Notes under the pieces: generated by a model | Told to the model about the DNA's origin: nothing | Databases searched by the model: none | Seen by the model: the letters and a program-made list of their open reading frames with translations, nothing else | In this document: in pieces, positions 63,884 to 64,000 of the stretch | Layout of the letters: each line of letters opens with the position of its first letter | Position numbering within the stretch: position 1 is the first letter of the stretch | Made by a program: the position numbers and the translations under genes | Assembly (NCBI GenBank): GCA_905221605.1 | Contig: CAJNDS010000202.1 | Location: forward strand, 312,001 to 376,000 | Length of the DNA: 64,000 nucleotides | Reading direction: 5' to 3' | DNA from: Symbiodinium natans | Lineage: Eukaryota > Sar > Dinophyceae > Suessiales > Symbiodiniaceae

Positions 63884-63965
63884 TCTATAGGGTCTATAGG
63901 GTTGATAGGGTTGACAGGGTTTATAGGGTTTACAGAGTTTATCGGGTTTGTAGGGTGTGTAGGGT
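63884..63965. repeat. GTNTATAGGGTT decamer array
   Basis: Eight or nine imperfect 9-10-mers (TATAGGGTC, GATAGGGTT, GTAGGGT). Confidence 0.85.
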
Positions 63966-64000
63966 TAGGGGTCCAGGGTTTGGGGCTGGATGGGGGTAGG

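Overview
The window looks like dinoflagellate nuclear DNA, most likely Suessiales (Symbiodiniaceae or a relative). The evidence is: pervasive TTTAGGG/CCCTAAA heptads; about 40 tiny exons (39-210 nt) all read from the minus strand over 64 kb; many GC and some GA 5' splice sites; and an octotricopeptide-like (OPR) protein with 40-residue NSLWA repeats and a possible plastid presequence. A chromerid or coccidian with heptad-rich DNA is a weaker alternative. No tRNA, rRNA, CRISPR, bacterial operon or virus was seen.

Left end (1-8.5 kb): the minus strand carries exons of a large gene. Seven exons (65-116, 523-576, 751-805, 1501-1581, 2098-2176, 2334-2408, 2855-2954) join in frame into a GHKL (Hsp90/histidine-kinase type) ATPase domain of the sacsin / NO VEIN kind. 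Further phase-consistent exons lie upstream to about 8.15 kb. From 8520 to 9800 is the only long intact ORF, an intronless OPR-repeat protein. From 9.9 kb to the right end the minus strand continues with exon islands of unknown function, many with exact codon phase and good splice signals. I cannot tell how many genes they form. In-frame stops near 8520, 61750 and 63059 suggest at least three or four transcripts. Exons at 38674-34691 and at 25635-25135 are consecutive and phase-compatible.

Almost everything between exons is repeat. (1) Heptad tracts of 20 to about 245 bp occur in both orientations every 0.5-2 kb. (2) At least eleven families of 90-180 bp palindromic, MITE-like elements are present, named here by terminal inverted repeat (TIR): P1 CTTGGAGGTTCATGG, P2 GGTAGCCCAGT, P3 GGGATGTTCCCCC (8-bp target duplications), P4 CCTGGGACTC, P5 GGGGTTTACGAAAATTAGGG, P6 ACTAGGTTGCCCAGTAACC, P7 AGTAACCTAGGAATAAAA, P8 ATAGGGGCCTTAATAATTAG, P9 TGTCAAAATTATGGTCCC, P10 CCTAAGGGTCCATGTACC, P11 GGGAATGAGGGAATTAGGTA. 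(3) A 2.39-kb nested foldback element lies at 29466-31858. (4) Microsatellites and homopolymers are common.

The most interesting point is how these parts fit together. A P2 copy is exactly the 174-nt intron 577-750 of the ATPase gene. A P1 copy is exactly the 105-nt intron 12210-12314. Both contain telomere-like heptads between their inverted ends. Other introns use the heptad itself, or a one-base variant, as a splice donor or acceptor. The picture is of introner-like transposons and telomeric heptads building the introns of dense one-strand genes. All exon calls come from reading frames, splice dinucleotides and phase; none has transcript support here.
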